Shown: positions 31,839 through 32,762 of the stretch, in pieces
How positions within the stretch are numbered: the stretch's first letter is position 1
Layout: each line of letters begins with the position of its first letter
Assembly (NCBI GenBank): GCA_900618425.1
Contig: UZAN01041585.1
Location: 1 to 32,762 of the forward strand
Reading direction: 5' to 3'
Source: Echinostoma caproni
Lineage: Eukaryota > Platyhelminthes > Trematoda > Plagiorchiida > Echinostomatidae
Length of the DNA: 32,762 bases
Program-made: the position numbers and the translations under genes
Notes under the pieces: model-generated
The model's database searches: none
What the model was told of the DNA's origin: nothing
The model's input: the letters and a program-made list of their open reading frames with translations, nothing else

Positions 31839-31883
31839 GCACTACTGATGAGCTCCCATTAGAGCGAAACTCGAGTCTAATGC
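31839..31883 (+). ncRNA. hammerhead ribozyme, B4 (complete)
   Basis: Every part is present: stem I GCACTA with TAATGC (five of six pairs, one C.A mismatch), CTGATGA at 31845-31851, stem II GCTC/GAGC with loop CCATTA, GAAA at 31866-31869, stem III ACTC/GAGT without a loop, and the cleavage triplet GUC ending at 31877. GUC is the preferred triplet. Topology is type I-like with a minimal stem III, as in retroelement-borne hammerheads that work best as dimers. In the SINE transcript it would cut about 60 bases downstream of the B box. Confidence 0.85.
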
Positions 31884-31981
31884 TTCCGAGAGTATGGTCG
31901 ACTGGATAAAATGAGGATTGTGCGTGCAGGTGGATTCCGAAGGCTGGTCAGCTCAAATCAATGAAAAATAAAAATAAAAAG

Positions 31982-32762
31982 GTGATGCAACCGGTTTTTT
32001 TCAAAGCCTGTTAACACATTTCTACATTAGATTGTCCCGTTTATTTTTTACAAGAACATTGACAAAATATTGAGAAGATTAGCAATAATTGCATATGTGA
32101 ATCCGATGATGGATTCATTTGATTTACGGATAAAATGGGACTGACAGTGGATATCTGATCCGTGGAAACTGACGGTTCTACATGCGCAAATCTAGGACAA
32201 ATATTTGCTACCAGGTATTTGCTATACTCTCTCAACGAAAATATCAACTTGAATGCTATTACCTAAAAGCGTTTCATTTTTAAAGTCCACAGAAACCATT
32301 TTTGCGTTTTCGAAGCCGAAAGTTTACGAAAACACAGGTGACCACACAGGAGAACTCATTGAACACAACCGAAACTGAAAAAGATGGAAGATTGTGAATC
32401 ACCTTTAGGGAGACACTAATTGGTCAGTTTTCCATTTTTATGTTTATACCGCGGGATTGTCATCATGGGTTTATACGAACTTGATTAGAGAAGGGACCAA
32501 GTCGATACAGATCAGCGTTTGTGGGAATCGGCTCCAGTGACTGTCATTTGATGCATCCTGTAAGCATTATACAAAACAAAAGACTATAGAGGGAATGCTG
32601 GAATCTAATTCGCATGTTTCGTGTTTCACACACACTGAGCTCAGAGATCAGTAAGTGCACAGTATGCACTTGATGCGCTCCGAACCTGAAGTCTGAGAAC
32701 ACATCTTTTCTGTCGAGGTGGCTGGTGCAGTATTATCGTACGAAATTCCAATTCCATGGTAG
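31982..32762. other. non-coding stretch
   Basis: No gene, RNA gene or repeat recognised up to the window end. Confidence 0.5.

Larger units (their letters stand above)
31520..31979 (+). mobile_element. SINE family B, copy B4 (fullest copy)
   Basis: Aligns with 3145-3600. The 5' part contains TTTGTGGCAAGTC, GTTAACAGATAGTC and CAATTTGGTTCAGCC. A tRNA-like promoter follows (A box TTGGCACAGTGG at 31765-31776, B-box-like AGTTCAAAGCCC at 31809-31820), then a complete hammerhead, a GTGCGTGCAGGTGGATTCC block and an A-rich tail GAAAAATAAAAATAAAAAGG ending at 31981. A 63-codon frame inside (31657-31848) is incidental. Confidence 0.85.

Noticed and set aside
1..32762. CRISPR arrays, bacterial operons or prophage
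   Set aside because: No regularly spaced repeats, no dense coding on one strand and no ribosome-binding-site-led genes; the content is eukaryotic.

Overview
This window looks like eukaryotic, gene-poor, repeat-rich DNA with moderate base composition. It has no operons, no long intact reading frames and many decayed transposable elements. The best guess is a flatworm, probably a trematode. The reason is the combination of short tRNA-promoter retroposons that carry hammerhead ribozymes (an architecture known from the Schistosoma Sm-alpha SINE), Penelope-like retroelement fragments, a CR1/L2/Jockey-type LINE and a pogo/Tigger-type DNA transposon. The species call is inference; the ribozymes and protein motifs are read directly. 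Four isolated N bases (2074, 4246, 14771, 26011) suggest a draft assembly.

Layout. Positions 1-14.3 kb are mostly featureless intron-like or intergenic DNA. They hold scattered SINE copies (A family at 300-430 and 6143-6258; B family at 3145-3600 and 7505-7562), a tRNA-like repeat at 7801-7885, microsatellites, and a pyrimidine-rich tract with a degenerate 76-bp duplication at 11740-12380. Around 14.4-16.2 kb lie a tRNA-like sequence, one candidate host exon (14923-15091) with good splice sites on both sides, and a head-to-head pair of A-family SINEs that forms a large inverted repeat (15700-16131). From 18.3 to 18.9 kb there is the C-terminal end of a Penelope-like element on the + strand. 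A second Penelope-like fragment (the GLPKIHKP block) sits at about 24.7-24.9 kb on the - strand, with a diverged relative at 27724-27804.

The densest part is 25.8-31.98 kb. It contains a tRNA-like sequence (-), a broken pogo/Tigger transposon (-, 26226-27611) with a recognisable terminal inverted repeat, a 5'-truncated LINE (+, about 28010-30846) with endonuclease and reverse transcriptase remains and a 3' TTGAC tandem tail, and then a head-to-head pair of B-family SINEs (31340-31979). Both members of that pair contain well-formed hammerhead ribozymes.

No complete host gene is visible. The main biological signal is that two SINE families with unrelated sequence share one design, an internal pol III type promoter followed by a type I-like hammerhead with a very short stem III, and that both occur as inverted pairs.
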